A stretch of 64,000 bases of DNA from Corella eumyota (lineage: Eukaryota; Chordata; Ascidiacea; Phlebobranchia; Corellidae): contig OY720100.1 of the NCBI GenBank assembly GCA_963082875.1, positions 11,494,591-11,558,590 of the forward strand, given 5' to 3'. Positions within the stretch are counted from its first letter, which is position 1, and each line of letters opens with the position of its first letter. The notes beneath the pieces are model-generated. The model was not told the DNA's origin. It saw nothing but the letters and a program-made list of their open reading frames with translations, and made no database searches. Made by a program: the position numbers and the translations under genes. Below are positions 45,133 to 56,380 of this stretch, in pieces.

Positions 45133-45489
45133 ATGTTTAAATATATTTTTATTTTGTTGTTTGCAAGCGTTATTTGTCAAATAAAATCACTCGAGTGTAA
45201 GCAAGATAATATATTAACATAATTATTTTGTATATTTAACTACCGTTTGCAAGTTTTTTAACTGTTTGGTGTAATTTGTAAAAACACAGAATTTTTTAGG
45301 CATACTTCACAAAAATATTAAAAATTTATTGAAATTTGTTTTTAGGTGAAGATAGAGATGAGAAAGCAGCCTTTGATGGAGATCCAACCAGAGCTTGCCC
45401 AAAAGCTTGCAAAACAGAATCAGATTGTAGAGGAGTTTTAAAAAACTGTTTATGTGATGGATTATGTGGTCTGTCCTGTTATAACCCAG
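45133..45489 (+). CDS. Mosaic gene exons 1-2: signal peptide and Cys-rich module
   Basis: MFKYIFILLFASVICQ is a clear signal peptide. Exon 2 encodes an eight-cysteine module of the pattern CPKACKTESDC, CLCDGLCGLSC. The CDG-CG-SC pattern is often seen next to Sushi domains in invertebrate chordate proteins (from memory of such proteins, not a database hit). A TATA-like element could not be fixed with confidence. Confidence 0.8.
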
Positions 45490-48400
45490 GTAAAAATATT
45501 ATTTTATTAATTTGTTGTTTTAATAAAATTTGGCCCTTTTTTATATATTTTTATTCTCACTGTGAGAAGGTCGCGACATAAAGTAACAACAGTTTAAAGT
45601 CTTGTTGCCTTTAGCAGTTTGGGATATAGTAAATTAAAATAAACTTATAATTATGCTGCTGAGTAGTGCTGGCTCAGCAGGAGTTCATACCGTTTATAGC
45701 ACCTAACTTAAGGCCGCTACAACATAAGAGCAGTGGTGATTGAACCCCTGACCTTATGTGGTGTAGCAAGTGTTCTTACTACTACACCATGCTGTCGGCT
45801 TTATAACTGTTAAATGGTATAACTTTTATTTTTATAGAGTTGACTTGTGTTGTGCCGCAAGATGTTCCATTCTCCAGTGCTCGGTTTAGTAATAAACATT
45901 TTTACCAAAGCATTGTAACGTTAGTTAAAAATTTTTGTTAATTATTAAACACTATTTAAAAGTTTTAATAGTAATGAAAATGTTAAAATATAAAAACAAT
46001 ACAATCAGGTAAAAAGGGCTATATTAAAATTTTAAATTTAAGATAAATTTGTTGGGATTAAGTATTAGAACTTTTTTTTAGGTATCAATGTAATAGTGGT
46101 TATTATTTGAGTTCCGGAGATTTAGAAAGACACTGTCGATCAGATAAAGGATGGTCTGGTACAGCACCAGTTTGTACTCGTGAGTATTCTTTTTTGAACA
46201 CTCTTATAATACAAAGGGGTACTTTGAATACTTAGATAGTTTATTGAGTTGGCTAAAAATAAAATTGAAAATCACAGTTCTTGGGTTGCCTTAATTATAC
46301 TTTATATTTATTTTTGTATGTATAAAAATTTTTTTTATTTTTATTTTTCAAAAATGTTTTGTTATGTTACAAGATGGGTGTCCAAGATTGGGCATGTTCA
46401 ATAATGCCTATCCTATGAAATTTGCAACAGGATTTCCAGTTTACACTGAAGTGAAATTTAAATGTTCAACTGGTGAGCTTGTTTGAACTTAATTTTTCAT
46501 AAGGTTTTAGATAAAAAAATAAAATAAATTTTTTAATAATTTTTTTTTTAATGTCATTATATCTGTAAATAGTTGTCCCCAATGAGGTAAGAATGACCAT
46601 GGTATTAACATAAGCTAACCTACTTCAAATCAGTTTTGAGTTGCCTTAGGCAGTTAGAAATGTTATTGAATATAATTTCCTATAATTAACTTGCCAGTTG
46701 GGGTTTGGCTTGGCAGGACTTGTAATGGTTATAGTGCCACACTTTTTTTTATAGTGCCACAGTGCCACGGCTTTACAATCTTGGACTTAATATTCAATAC
46801 ATTAATGCTGTAGTTAACTAAGCACATCATTTTTTTAGGCTAACTCAGAGGTTTAAAAAAAATTATTTAATATATTTGCAGTTGTTTGCTAGTAACTCAC
46901 TTTAATGTTTGTTTTAAAAGGCTATAGCTAAAGTAAATTTGTTATAGGTTATGGAATGGTAAGAGATTCAGATGAATATCGAACTTGCCAATCAGATTTC
47001 ACATGGTCACCAGTTAATTTTAATTGTATTAAGCGGTCGTGTGGGCCACCTGAGAACATTTTAAATGGATATTATAATGGAAATTCATTTTTGTTCGGAG
47101 ACAAAGTATTATATGTTTGCAATAAAGGTATAAATTTTTCCTAATAAGAATTCTATATATAAATAAGGCACACCTTATTTTATTATTTTGAAGGTTTTAA
47201 ATTTTTACATATTTTTTCTTTTTTCATTAAGGTTACAATATATCTCCCGGAAAGGATTATCTTCAATGTCGTAGTAACAATGGTAATATGATATGGAAAA
47301 ACACTGTTCCAGTTTGCAATAGTGAGTATACATCAAATATTTAAAATGTGTGATTCGCTATAATTATATAAATATGCTGTGTAATATAATACCACAGACT
47401 TTTAAAATCATGTACTAATATAGTAACATTACCATTAAAGTAGTGTTGCCAGTTGATGACTCATGTGTAAATACCAAACTAATTCAATAAAAACTTTTCT
47501 TATCATACTTATTGTTGAATCATGAAATTTCATTATGTTAAACCGCTACCAAGAAATGGAAGGTCATGGTTTTTAGGAATTTAAAAAAAACTTTCTCAAT
47601 TGCTTAAAACTTTTCCATTATTATTGAAAAAATTTTATTTCTTTTATTAAATATTTTATTATACTATTTTGTTTATTCTTTTAGTTGTTCGATGTCCTAT
47701 GCCAGATAGACCAGAAAATGGTGATGTAAACACAAGAGGAGTTGAATTTGTATTTGGTGCCAGAGTCCAATATTCTTGCAATAAAGGTTATGTATTTCAA
47801 AAAGGATCACCAACAACAGGAGATTGTGATGAAAATGGATCTTGGGGACTTCCACCAATTTGTGAAGGTCAAATATAATTGCACTATCATTTTTAAACAA
47901 ATATTTTTAACTTTTTTTTATAATGAAAAAATCTGGTCATGTGTATTAAAATGTTATTTTTGTTATTAATATTTTTTTAACTTAACATTTGTAATAGCTA
48001 AAGTTTTTGACATCTTATAACAAAATATTGTTAAGCATAGCTTCTTTGTTGTAACTAGTTTTATATTAGTTTAAAGCTATTTTTGTCGTTCAGATTGTTT
48101 AGCATAACACAATGTAAATTATTGAAGTAACTAGTTTATTTGACGTAGTTTAAAATTTATCAAAATATTAATATTAATTAAAGTTTAAAAACTGTAAAAC
48201 CACTACACAAATATCTTCATATTTGCACCTAATTTATTTAAGTCCCATTGTTTTTTAGTTGGTGTTAACTGCGATTTTGAAGAATATACAAACTCGTTTT
48301 GTGGTTACCAAAACGAAGGTTGGAGAAGACAGTTTACAGACTCAGACTATAGTGACATCCCAGGTATAAACGTTTATTTTTAAGGTTTATTCTTTTTACT

Positions 48401-51400
48401 GGTTAAACTACATTTTTAATAATACCATGATTTAAAAATACATTTATATTAGAATATTGCCTATGTTAAATACAAAAGGTTTTAAAATTAAACAAGATGT
48501 TTATTTTGAGGTTACTTCGCCCTTGCCACATCAACTGCTACTTTAACATCACCCAGTGTAAGAATTAATAAACCTTCTTGCATCTCATTTTACTACAAAG
48601 CATCAGTGCTTGTCTCAAGTCGATTTACTTTATCGCTCAAGTAAAATTTTAAACTGAAAACTATTTTTTTAATTTAAAAATTTTTTTTTTTTAATAAAAA
48701 AATTTTAGTGTAACTTTCTTATATTTACCAATTTTAAAAATCTAAATTAATTAGTGGCCAGGATCTGTGGAGTATATCTATGGCTCAAGTAAATTGGAAG
48801 TTTAAAAAAGTTGAGATACCAGCACAGCCTGGTTTATCTACTTGGGTGTTTGTGACTGTTGGAAGCAATCTTAATGTAAAATTGGATGAAATTAAATTCT
48901 ATCACAACCAGCCTTGTAAGTTTTTCTGCATATGTTTATTATTGATACTAGTCATTGCCTACCCTACCTTATTTTAATGATCGTAGGCTTTACGAAAAGA
49001 ATTTTGTTTTATTAGAAGGTCTGTAAATGGGACAAAATTTTTTTATTTTTGAAGTAAACCCAACTTACTGATTAAATGTAGGGTGAAAATATTTGGATTG
49101 TTTGAAAAAGTAAAATCAACTTTTATACAAATAGAAGGATCATTAAAAAATTTTTTTAGGCTCAGTTGATAAAAAACCCACAGTGGCATCAACAACAACC
49201 ACAACAATGACATCAACAACAATGACATCAACAACATCAACAACACCAACAACAACGTCTCCAACAACATCAACTAAAGCATTCATTCCTCAACAACCAC
49301 AGGGTTTATTTTTAGTGCTTATTTTTGGCTTCACTTAACCAGCAACTGTTTAACCTAATAAAAAACTTGGATTTATAAAATTAAAATAAAAACATATTAA
49401 ATTTGTACATAATTTTTTTGCATTTATTTGTCCTTGATTTGGGACAGATGACACAGTCTAAACATAAAGTAACTTTTGTTACCTTTACCCAGTCTTGAGT
49501 TGACTTTGTATTAGCTCCGTGTTGTAAAGCCTTGTTCTTATAGTTGCAAAAGCTGACAGTGAAACTTCATTACTTAAAATAATTTAAACAATACTTGATT
49601 TAGTGGATGTTGACTGTGATTTTGAGGATCCTAGAAAACAATTTTGTGATTACCAAAATAATGGCTGGAAAAGAGAATTTACACCCTCAGACTATAATGA
49701 CAATCTAGGTATAACTGTTGTATCTTAAAAGAATTTTGTCTTTTTTTATGTAAGCACCTTTAGTCATTAACCTAAATGGCATATATAAAATTTGTTTGAT
49801 TCTTAAATTTAAACATTACAATTCGTCAATTTTAAGGATATGTAGCTAAGGCAACTTATTCTGCTACTCTTACATCACCCAGTGTGAGAATAAATGAACC
49901 TTCTTGCATCTCATTTTACTACAAAGCATCAGCGCTTGTTTCAAGTCAATTCATTTTATCATTAAAGTAATACTTAGATTGAAACCTAATTTTATAATTA
50001 TTTTAAAATTTTTTGTAAAAAAAATTTCAGCTAAAAGTGTTACTTTCTTTTTTTACCAATTTTAAAAATACAAATTAATTAGTGATCGAGACGTGTGGAG
50101 TATATCTATGGCTCAAGTAAATTGGAAGTTTAAAAAAGTTGAGATACCAGCACAGCCTGGTTTATCTGCTTGGGTGTTTAAGACAGTTGGAAACAATCTT
50201 AATGTGAAATTGGATGAAATTAAATTCTATCGCAACCAGCCTTGTAAGTTGTTAACATTTGTTGTTGTTTTTAATAAAACCATATATTGCATATATGTTG
50301 TCCACTAAGCTTTATTACCTATTGTTTTTAAATATTTAAAATATTATAAAAGTTTTACATAAAAAAATTTTTAACAATGTTATTTGCAGGTTCAGGTAAA
50401 CAAAGTTTACCGACCTTACCACCAACAACAACTACAACAATTACAACAACAACAACAAAACCAACAACAATTAAATCAACTACAACAACAACAGCCACCC
50501 TACCTACAACAACAATTCCACATCAATCACAAAGTATATTTTTTGTGTTAATTTTTACACTAAGTTATAAAAAGTAGCTTTTTTTGTGAGTATACCAAAA
50601 CTAAATGTTTTTTAAATATAAGTATGTGTTGTAAAATTTTGGTTTAAAAAATATATATTTTAGCATTAGAAGCTTTACTGCTTTATTAAAGCATTAGAAG
50701 CTTTACTGCTTTATATTTTCTAACTTTTAGTTTTCAATGGACTATGCAATTATTTTAGGTGTCAAAATTTTGACTAATATTTATTTTATTTATATAAATT
50801 TAGATGGTGTCACCTTTTTACCTTATTATTTAACCTTATTTTACTTTCAACCATTTGTCATTAAGCAAAGCAATATTAACTTCTAAGCCCAATTCATTCA
50901 ATAGTCATTTAGAAAATTGATTTTATAGAACTGAATATTTTGCCAGTAACAACTTTAACTAAATTGGCAAAATAAAATCATTTCATGTAAACACAAAATA
51001 GGGAAAAAGGTAGCTCAAGTAAAACAATAAAATAAGTTTAAAATCCGATTTAGACACAATGCATGTTATCCTTTTTATTGCATGTGTTTTTTATTTATTT
51101 CTTATTTATTTAAATGCACTTTTCTAGTGGTTGCGATCTTGTTCATGCACTTACACATTTTTTAAGAATAAATTACTGCTTCTAACTGCCAAGTATTTTG
51201 TTTTAAAATAAGCTCATTTAAAACAGAATCTATAAGTTTGCACTTTTTATTTTTAATTTTACCCAAAATATATATATATATATTTTTTTTTTCTGACGGC
51301 AGCTTAAACAAACAATGGTCAAGTATTAAAAACAAATATAGCTTGTCAATAAAATATGCACCTGTTTGTTGGTGCCGACTTAATAAAAAGGAGCAATTTA

Positions 51401-54400
51401 TAAAAAAAATTAATTGGAATAATAAGACCGCCTATTTACGTGGGTATTTGTAATTCTTGGATGTAACTTGTTGGTGTTCCGATATAAATCTAACTTATCA
51501 ATGGCCTGTATATCTTTAATGTTTGCGAAGTTATTGTAGTCGAAAGTCTTTGCGTCACAAGTGCGGTTTTGTTTGACTTTGGCGTTGCTATATAAGTACT
51601 TAGAATTTAAAGTACATGTTCCAATATCGTGTGGCGGAAACCAGTGTCTTAGGGTTTACTGGGCAAGAAGTAGACAAACTGTTAAAAAATATTCGTAGTC
51701 TACATGTCAACAACCAACCATTTTAAGCTCAAACTTAATATAAGTCATCTAGGTTCACGATATGATAAGCTACAATCCTGTGGATAAATGTAAACTTTAC
51801 TCTCGATACGGCGTTGTTTAAAACGGAATCTTACAAGCTGCATAATATTAACACATTGAATGAGGATAAACATGTTGTTGTTTTTAAAATTAGAGTTTAT
51901 TAAATGAAACTTAATTCCTAATACGCTAAATATTTGTAAACAAGTAAAAATGTATTTAAAGTATTTATTTACGATTTAAAGTTTAGAATACACATTCTTA
52001 CAGCAAGTTTGTTTGTACTTATACAAAATAACCCATTGTTTGTTTAATTTCTATGATTTTGGCAACATTTCCCATAGCTTGGTGTTGTGGTTAAAACACT
52101 TGGCTTTGTTACATGAGTTTTGGGGTTTGATCTACACAACTTTTCTACTGTGGCACCCTTAAAATAAAACAATTAATGGTACAAACTATTTTTAAGTCAA
52201 AAACCACCGGCTGATTAAATAATTAATAATATCTAAAGTCACAATGAGACTGGGACTGGGTTATTAATGTTTCTTCGTGTTCGGGTCATTACCTTTCCGC
52301 ACCGGAAATAGGGAAACACGAAAAAATCGAAAATAAAACAATTTATTATGTTTTTAGGCAAAAAGTGTTCATCAGGATACACAGAACTTCTGTTTTTGTT
52401 TGACAGTTCCGATAAGGTTACAAGCAAGGACTTCAACTACCTTTTTACATGGTTTAAGAAACTTGGTCAATCATTTGAACTCGTGGAAGAAATGTAAGGA
52501 CACTTTTATTTATTTAAAACGATAAGGAAAATGAAATCGCTAAGTTGCTTTACTTTGTATTTGCGTTTGTAAGTAATATGTATTTGGCATTTGTTAAACA
52601 AATAATTACCGGATTAGATTTGCGTTGACGAGTTTAATTTTAAATTTAGCAACGGTGAATCAAAAAACACTAGATTGGCCTTCGTGCAGTTTGCTGATAA
52701 TACGAAAACCGAACTGCGATTTAATGAACTGTTTAGTGATGTGGCGTGGAATAATATTATTTTATCTGGTGAGTTGGTTAAATTTTAATCCAAACGGTAA
52801 AATGACATGAAAACTTTGATACTTAACCAGGTGGTCAAAATTATGCCGGCCATGCCCTCGATGAAGTTGAACGCATGTTTGACGAGGTAAGACCTGATGC
52901 AAGAAAAGTAGTTGTACTTATAACAAGGAGTTCCCTTCGAGACAACGTCACAAATGCTGCGTTAAGACTGAAAAATTCAGGTGTGTATTGTTTTGTTTAA
53001 CTAGTTTTATATTTTATCTTAGAGGGAGAGCCTTGACAAGCTTAAAATTATTTTTTGTTTAGGAGTTGAGTTATTTGTTGTCAACGTTGGAACGGAAAAT
53101 TCAAATAAAATTCTCGAAAACGCGGCCTCCAAACCAAAAGAAATGTTCTACTATCACGTGTCCAGCTTTAAACGACTGGAATCGATAAGAAAAAACTTCA
53201 TGTGGAAAATTTGCGGCAAGAAAGGAAATAGTTCGTGGGAAATAGTTTTGTGGTTTTTATTTCGTGTTAACATAACTTTTCTACCTCCACACTTTTAAAC
53301 TTACTCATACAGTAAGTATGTAAACTTTAACACACACCTTTTCAAGTATTTTAAAACTCAATTGTTACATTAACTTGGTTTTATTCCTGCTGCTTCCATG
53401 TCGTAGCGCCTTTAAGTAAGACGCAATAAAAGTACAAACTGCAGCCAGGCCCTGAACCAATTGGCAGATTCACTATCTAGCAAACATTATTAGATGATAG
53501 TGAAAACTTCTAAGACAACTCGAGACTGGGTCGGGGCAATAAATGGTATGCCATAGAGTCGGCTTTTGCACATCAAGAATAAAAATTTACAAAAAATAAA
53601 TATATATCATTTGTTTTGTTGTATTTAAAAGCAACGCACGTAACATACAACGTTGGCTGCGTTTTTTTTATTTTTCTTTAACACATGTTTGCTAATTTTT
53701 TTAGATAATTGCAATTGCAAGAATGGAATTCGTGGAAAACCTGGAATTAAAGTAATATAGTAGTTTATTTCTTTTATTATAACCATTCTGGACATATTCT
53801 ATCCGAAAATAATTTATTTAACAGAAGTAATGTGTTATAATAATTTGATTAAAAAAATTCAAGCTAATTTTTTATGTTTTTTTTAATTTGTAAAATAATA
53901 TATTATATTTTAAGGGGAAACAAGGGCCTAAAGGTATTCGTGGCAAAAAGGGCAAACAGGTTTAACTTTTATTTAAACAGTAATGGTTGTTTTTAAGGTT
54001 TAAATATTACTTAGACATAAAAGTTTAATTGTGGCAAAAAATTTTAAAAAATAAATAAAAATATACAGACAAATAAAATCGTTTTATGTCATGTTGTATA
54101 TATTAAATGACTTAGTTTACGTTTTTTAAATAATAATTACGATTTTATTAAATTAAATTTAAAACCAGATAACTAAAAAAATAACTTTATCTGAATAGGG
54201 GAAAACCGGAAAACGGGGAGCTAGGGGGTTAAGGGGAGCTGTTGGACCTCCCGGGGAGCCTGTTTCGGGAGGGCATCTTTACAATTTTAGTCAGGAGGAT
54301 TTGGAGGCTGAAATAAACCGTTTTTTCGATTCAGACAAAGCTAACTTTATTATAGAAGTAAGTTTGTTATGTATTATTAAATGATGTAGTTTTTATCACT

Positions 54401-55736
54401 TGTTTATCAGATTATGGATTGACTTACTTTGGTTAGCATTTTGGCTGTGAATAACTGTTTTGTTGTTATTTTTTTAATTTTAGTAGTTTATTACAAAATA
54501 TGGTGTAGGCTACTAAAATACTTTGTTTAACTGCGTCGCCCCACCTAACGAGTTACCAACTATTTTAGGTTAAATTACAAAAAAAGACAATTTAAAATAG
54601 TAAAAGGTTATTTAGGTATATCTGAATAATTTATATATCTGTCAATTTTTTTTGTAAACCTTGTGACTTAGTTTTTTATAAATTTTACATCTTAAATATT
54701 TTGTAGAAAATGCAAGGAATAATTGTTGACACCGGCAAGGTTAGTAACATCATTTCTTAGTTTTTTTATTATTTTTTTTGCATCTTAAGTTTTTGCACCA
54801 CCTAAAATATAGTCTCAAAATGCCAATTTGTGATTTCAACGTTGTTATATTGAACACCATATTACTAGAGATTAGTAAAGGTTATCATGAACATAAAACT
54901 TATATACTTTTGTAGTAAAAAAGTTAAAGTATAGGCCTGTAATATGTAATTTACCGCAGTCGTAAATGTTCATATCGTATTGTTATATATTTGTTACGGC
55001 TTATAATGATCAGAAATCTCAATAACAAAGATTTAAAACGTTGTTGTTTTTGGACGTTTTTTAAACTAATATTTATTACTAGTTGTTAAGCCAAAATTTT
55101 ATTAATTGATTTAATTTAAATGGCAATGTTCTTCACATATGGGTTAAGTTAAGTAAAAGACTGCTGCATTTTAAAAATATATTGTGGCATTTCTTTGTTT
55201 GTTATACAACTTTTTGTTGTTCACCCTTTGCAGAATATTCCTGAAAGGCCCCGTTTCCATGGCGCCCCTGGTGGACGTTCTTGTTCTGAAGACCATATTG
55301 CAAAAATTGCTAAAGATATTTGCTCGCAAATGCTTGATGGTAAAATAAATAATGTTTTTTACCTTTCCACGATTTAATATTTTTAGATAGACCTTATATA
55401 GGCTTATTATGTTAATTTTTTTATTTTTTATTTAGTAAGGAAAGAAAACATATAATTCCTTTTGGCCACTTTAATTCATTTTCTTTAAGACTATTAAACA
55501 CTACCCAAAATTTATTAAAACAAAATTTGTTTAAAAATACTTGTATTTTATAAATTAAATTTTAGAATAAGTTTTTAAAATCTTACAGCTTAATTTTTCA
55601 AATAAGTTTATTATGTACAAATTTTGATATTTGAAGATTTAGTTTATATTGTTTTTTGTATTCTTAATTTATTTTTTATTTTAAATTATTTACTTTTATT
55701 TTAGATCGACTGGGAAGCAGAAATGACATTGATTAA
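45133..55736 (+). CDS. Secreted Sushi/MAM/VWA/collagen mosaic protein
   Basis: A 26-exon gene encoding 1004 aa with a signal peptide and no later membrane span, so probably secreted or matrix-associated. Order: Cys-rich module (22-70), four Sushi domains (70-314), MAM-like unit 1 (314-446), Thr-rich linker (446-493), MAM-like unit 2 (494-626), Thr-rich linker (626-673), VWA (674-864), collagen triplets (about 871-915), short C-terminal tail. Exons: 45133-45196, 45346-45489, 45838-45919, 46082-46179, 46374-46472, 46948-47127, 47232-47321, 47685-47867, 48259-48363, 48511-48640, 48755-48915, 49160-49303, 49604-49708, 49837-49966, 50083-50243, 50390-50533, 52358-52493, 52650-52768, 52831-52980, 53063-53230, 53705-53751, 53915-53959, 54199-54357, 54707-54739, 55234-55339, 55705-55736. 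Phases agree throughout. The donor at 53230 (A|GTTCGT) is weak. I know no named protein with this exact order. An immune or matrix-adhesion role is inference from the domains. Confidence 0.85.
45560..45800 (-). repeat. tRNA-derived SINE, nearly full length
   Basis: The minus strand begins CCGACAGCATGGTGTAGTAG (A box) with B box GGGGTTCAATCAC, then core TATGAACTCCTGCTGAGCC. It lies in the intron before exon 3 of the Sushi mosaic gene and is one of the best preserved heads. Confidence 0.7.
45838..47867 (+). CDS. Mosaic gene exons 3-8: four Sushi (CCP) domains
   Basis: Four units show the Cys-Cys-Cys-Trp-Cys pattern. Unit 1 (exons 3-4) has LTCVVP, TYQCNSGYYL, HCRSDKGWSG, VCT. Unit 2 (exons 5-6) has GCPRLGMFNN, FKCSTGYGM, TCQSDFTWSP, NC. 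Unit 3 (exons 6-7) has SCGPPENILNGYY, YVCNKGYNI, QCRSNNG, VCN. Unit 4 (exon 8, a single-exon Sushi) has RCPMPDRPENGDV, YSCNKGYVF, CDENGSWGLPPIC. Such modules mediate protein contacts in complement regulators and adhesion proteins. Split and unsplit Sushi exons occur side by side. Confidence 0.88.
46565..46760 (-). repeat. SINE fragment
   Basis: The core (CAAGTCCTGCCAAGCC on the minus strand) and tail (AACTCAAAACTG) of the family are present; the tRNA head is missing. It lies in the intron before Sushi-gene exon 6. Confidence 0.5.
48259..49303 (+). CDS. Mosaic gene exons 9-12: MAM-like unit 1 and Thr-rich linker
   Basis: CDFEEYTNSFCGYQNEGW opens the unit like a MAM domain (Cys, acidic-Phe-Glu, then Cys-x-Tyr/Trp and Gln). 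ISFYYKASVLVSS and FTLSLNGQDLWS follow, and LNVKLDEIKFYHNQPC gives the final Asp-Glu-Ile and Cys. At about 132 aa it is shorter than a typical MAM domain (about 160). Exon 12 is a Thr-rich, probably O-glycosylated stalk coded by ACA-rich DNA (about 49186-49275). Exon lengths are 105/130/161/144. Confidence 0.8.
49428..49525 (-). repeat. SINE tail fragment
   Basis: The plus strand carries GTCTAAACATAAAGTAAC and CCAGTCTTGAGTTGAC, the inverted tail of the family. It lies between the two MAM-like units and is not shared by both copies. Confidence 0.45.
49604..50533 (+). CDS. Mosaic gene exons 13-16: MAM-like unit 2 and Thr-rich linker
   Basis: A tandem copy of exons 9-12 with identical exon lengths (105/130/161/144) and phases. 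By eye identity rises through the unit: about 20/35 residues in the first exon, 34/43 in the second, 47/54 in the third. The third exon shares a 74-bp exact block with its partner, and intron bases next to it are also alike (AATTTTAAAAAT before the acceptor). The Thr-rich exon (50390-50533) is again ACA-rich but has a different order. Confidence 0.85.
50534..52357 (+). other. Long intron of the mosaic gene with a promoter-like patch
   Basis: The intron of 1.8 kb holds a less AT-rich, CpG-containing stretch (about 51440-51870) with TATATAAG at 51589-51596, and a SINE near its end. No exon is seen. The patch could be an internal promoter for a VWA-collagen form, but exon 17 offers no obvious start. 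Confidence 0.35.
52075..52262 (+). repeat. tRNA-derived SINE, deleted core
   Basis: Plus strand: A box TGGTGTTGTGGTTAAAAC, B box GGGGTTTGATCTAC, then a shortened core and the tail GAGACTGGGACTGGG. It lies in the intron before Sushi-gene exon 17. Confidence 0.6.
52358..53230 (+). CDS. Mosaic gene exons 17-20: VWA domain with degenerate metal site
   Basis: TELLFLFDSSDKVTSKDF is the first strand and MIDAS loop of a VWA fold. NTRLAFVQFADNTKTELRF, GHALDEVERMFDEVRPDARK, VVVLITRSS and GVELFVVNVGT follow in the right order. The five-position metal motif is incomplete: DxSxS reads DSSDK, the GGxT position reads GGGQNYAG, and the Asp after the fourth strand (usually ITDG) reads ITRSS. Metal-dependent ligand binding is therefore unlikely, though collagen-VI-type VWA domains can bind without it. 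Confidence 0.85.
53385..53562 (+). repeat. SINE fragment
   Basis: A core-like CAGCCAGGCCCTGAACCAA and the tail CAACTCGAGACTGGGTCGG are present in plus orientation, following Sushi-gene exon 20. Confidence 0.5.
53705..55736 (+). CDS. Mosaic gene exons 21-26: collagen-like stretch and C-terminus
   Basis: Exons 21-23 encode 15 uninterrupted Gly-x-y triplets, beginning GIRGKPGIKGKQ and ending GAVGPPGEP. Exon 22 (53915-53959) is exactly 45 bp, a classic collagen exon size. The stretch is very rich in Lys/Arg at y positions and has only one GPP triplet, so a heparin-binding or short trimerising role is possible. Exons 24-26 encode a short polar tail (SEDHIAKIAKDICSQML) and stop at TAA 55734-55736. 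There is no C1q, fibrinogen or other trimer head after the collagen. Confidence 0.82.
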
Positions 55737-56380
55737 AATCCACAGATATTGCTTAAAATAGCTTTAAGTTTGTTTACAGCTTAAGATTTATAAAGTAAAA
55801 TGTAAATATGTTTAAGCTGAATATGCTTTCTATTTCTAAATATTTTGTTTATTCAAACATTGTATCGCTTTTAAGATCTTTAGGCTAAAGCGAATTATAC
55901 TGTAGTCAATATATAGGTTTTTGGGTTTAAACTAATTGTATTTACAAAAATTATAATATCAAAACAAGTTGGGAATGGTAGGTATAATTTATACATACCA
56001 ATTGGTAGCAATGTAACATTTTTTTACCAATTGGTGGCGGTGCAACATTTTCCTGCCATGTAATCCTTGTATTGTAGAGATTTCTATAACACAACGATTA
56101 AACTCTTATACTGAATTTATTATTTGTAAACTTGAATTTGACTTTTTGTGTTGGATATGTGATTTGCAGTGATTAAAATATGTTTTGAGACACAGTAGTG
56201 TATAGTCTCCCGCACAAACTTAGTACATTATATAAACTGCAAATTAAATAGGAAAATAATGAAACAAAACTATTTTTTTGTTAAATTTAGTCAACAAAAA
56301 ACAGTAATCTAATTTAAAGCGTTTTTGCTTAACAAACGGAATTTTTTTAACAATTCAACCTTACGTAAATCAGGGACGTA
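55737..56380. other. Mosaic-gene 3' UTR and spacer
   Basis: AT-rich sequence with a short local duplication (ACCAATTGGTRGC near 55999 and 56029). No convincing AATAAA lies close to the stop; one is at 56547-56552. No gene is seen. Confidence 0.4.

Noticed and set aside
45775-45800. Functional tRNA gene
   Set aside because: A and B boxes are present, but the head belongs to a SINE copy and does not fold into a complete cloverleaf.
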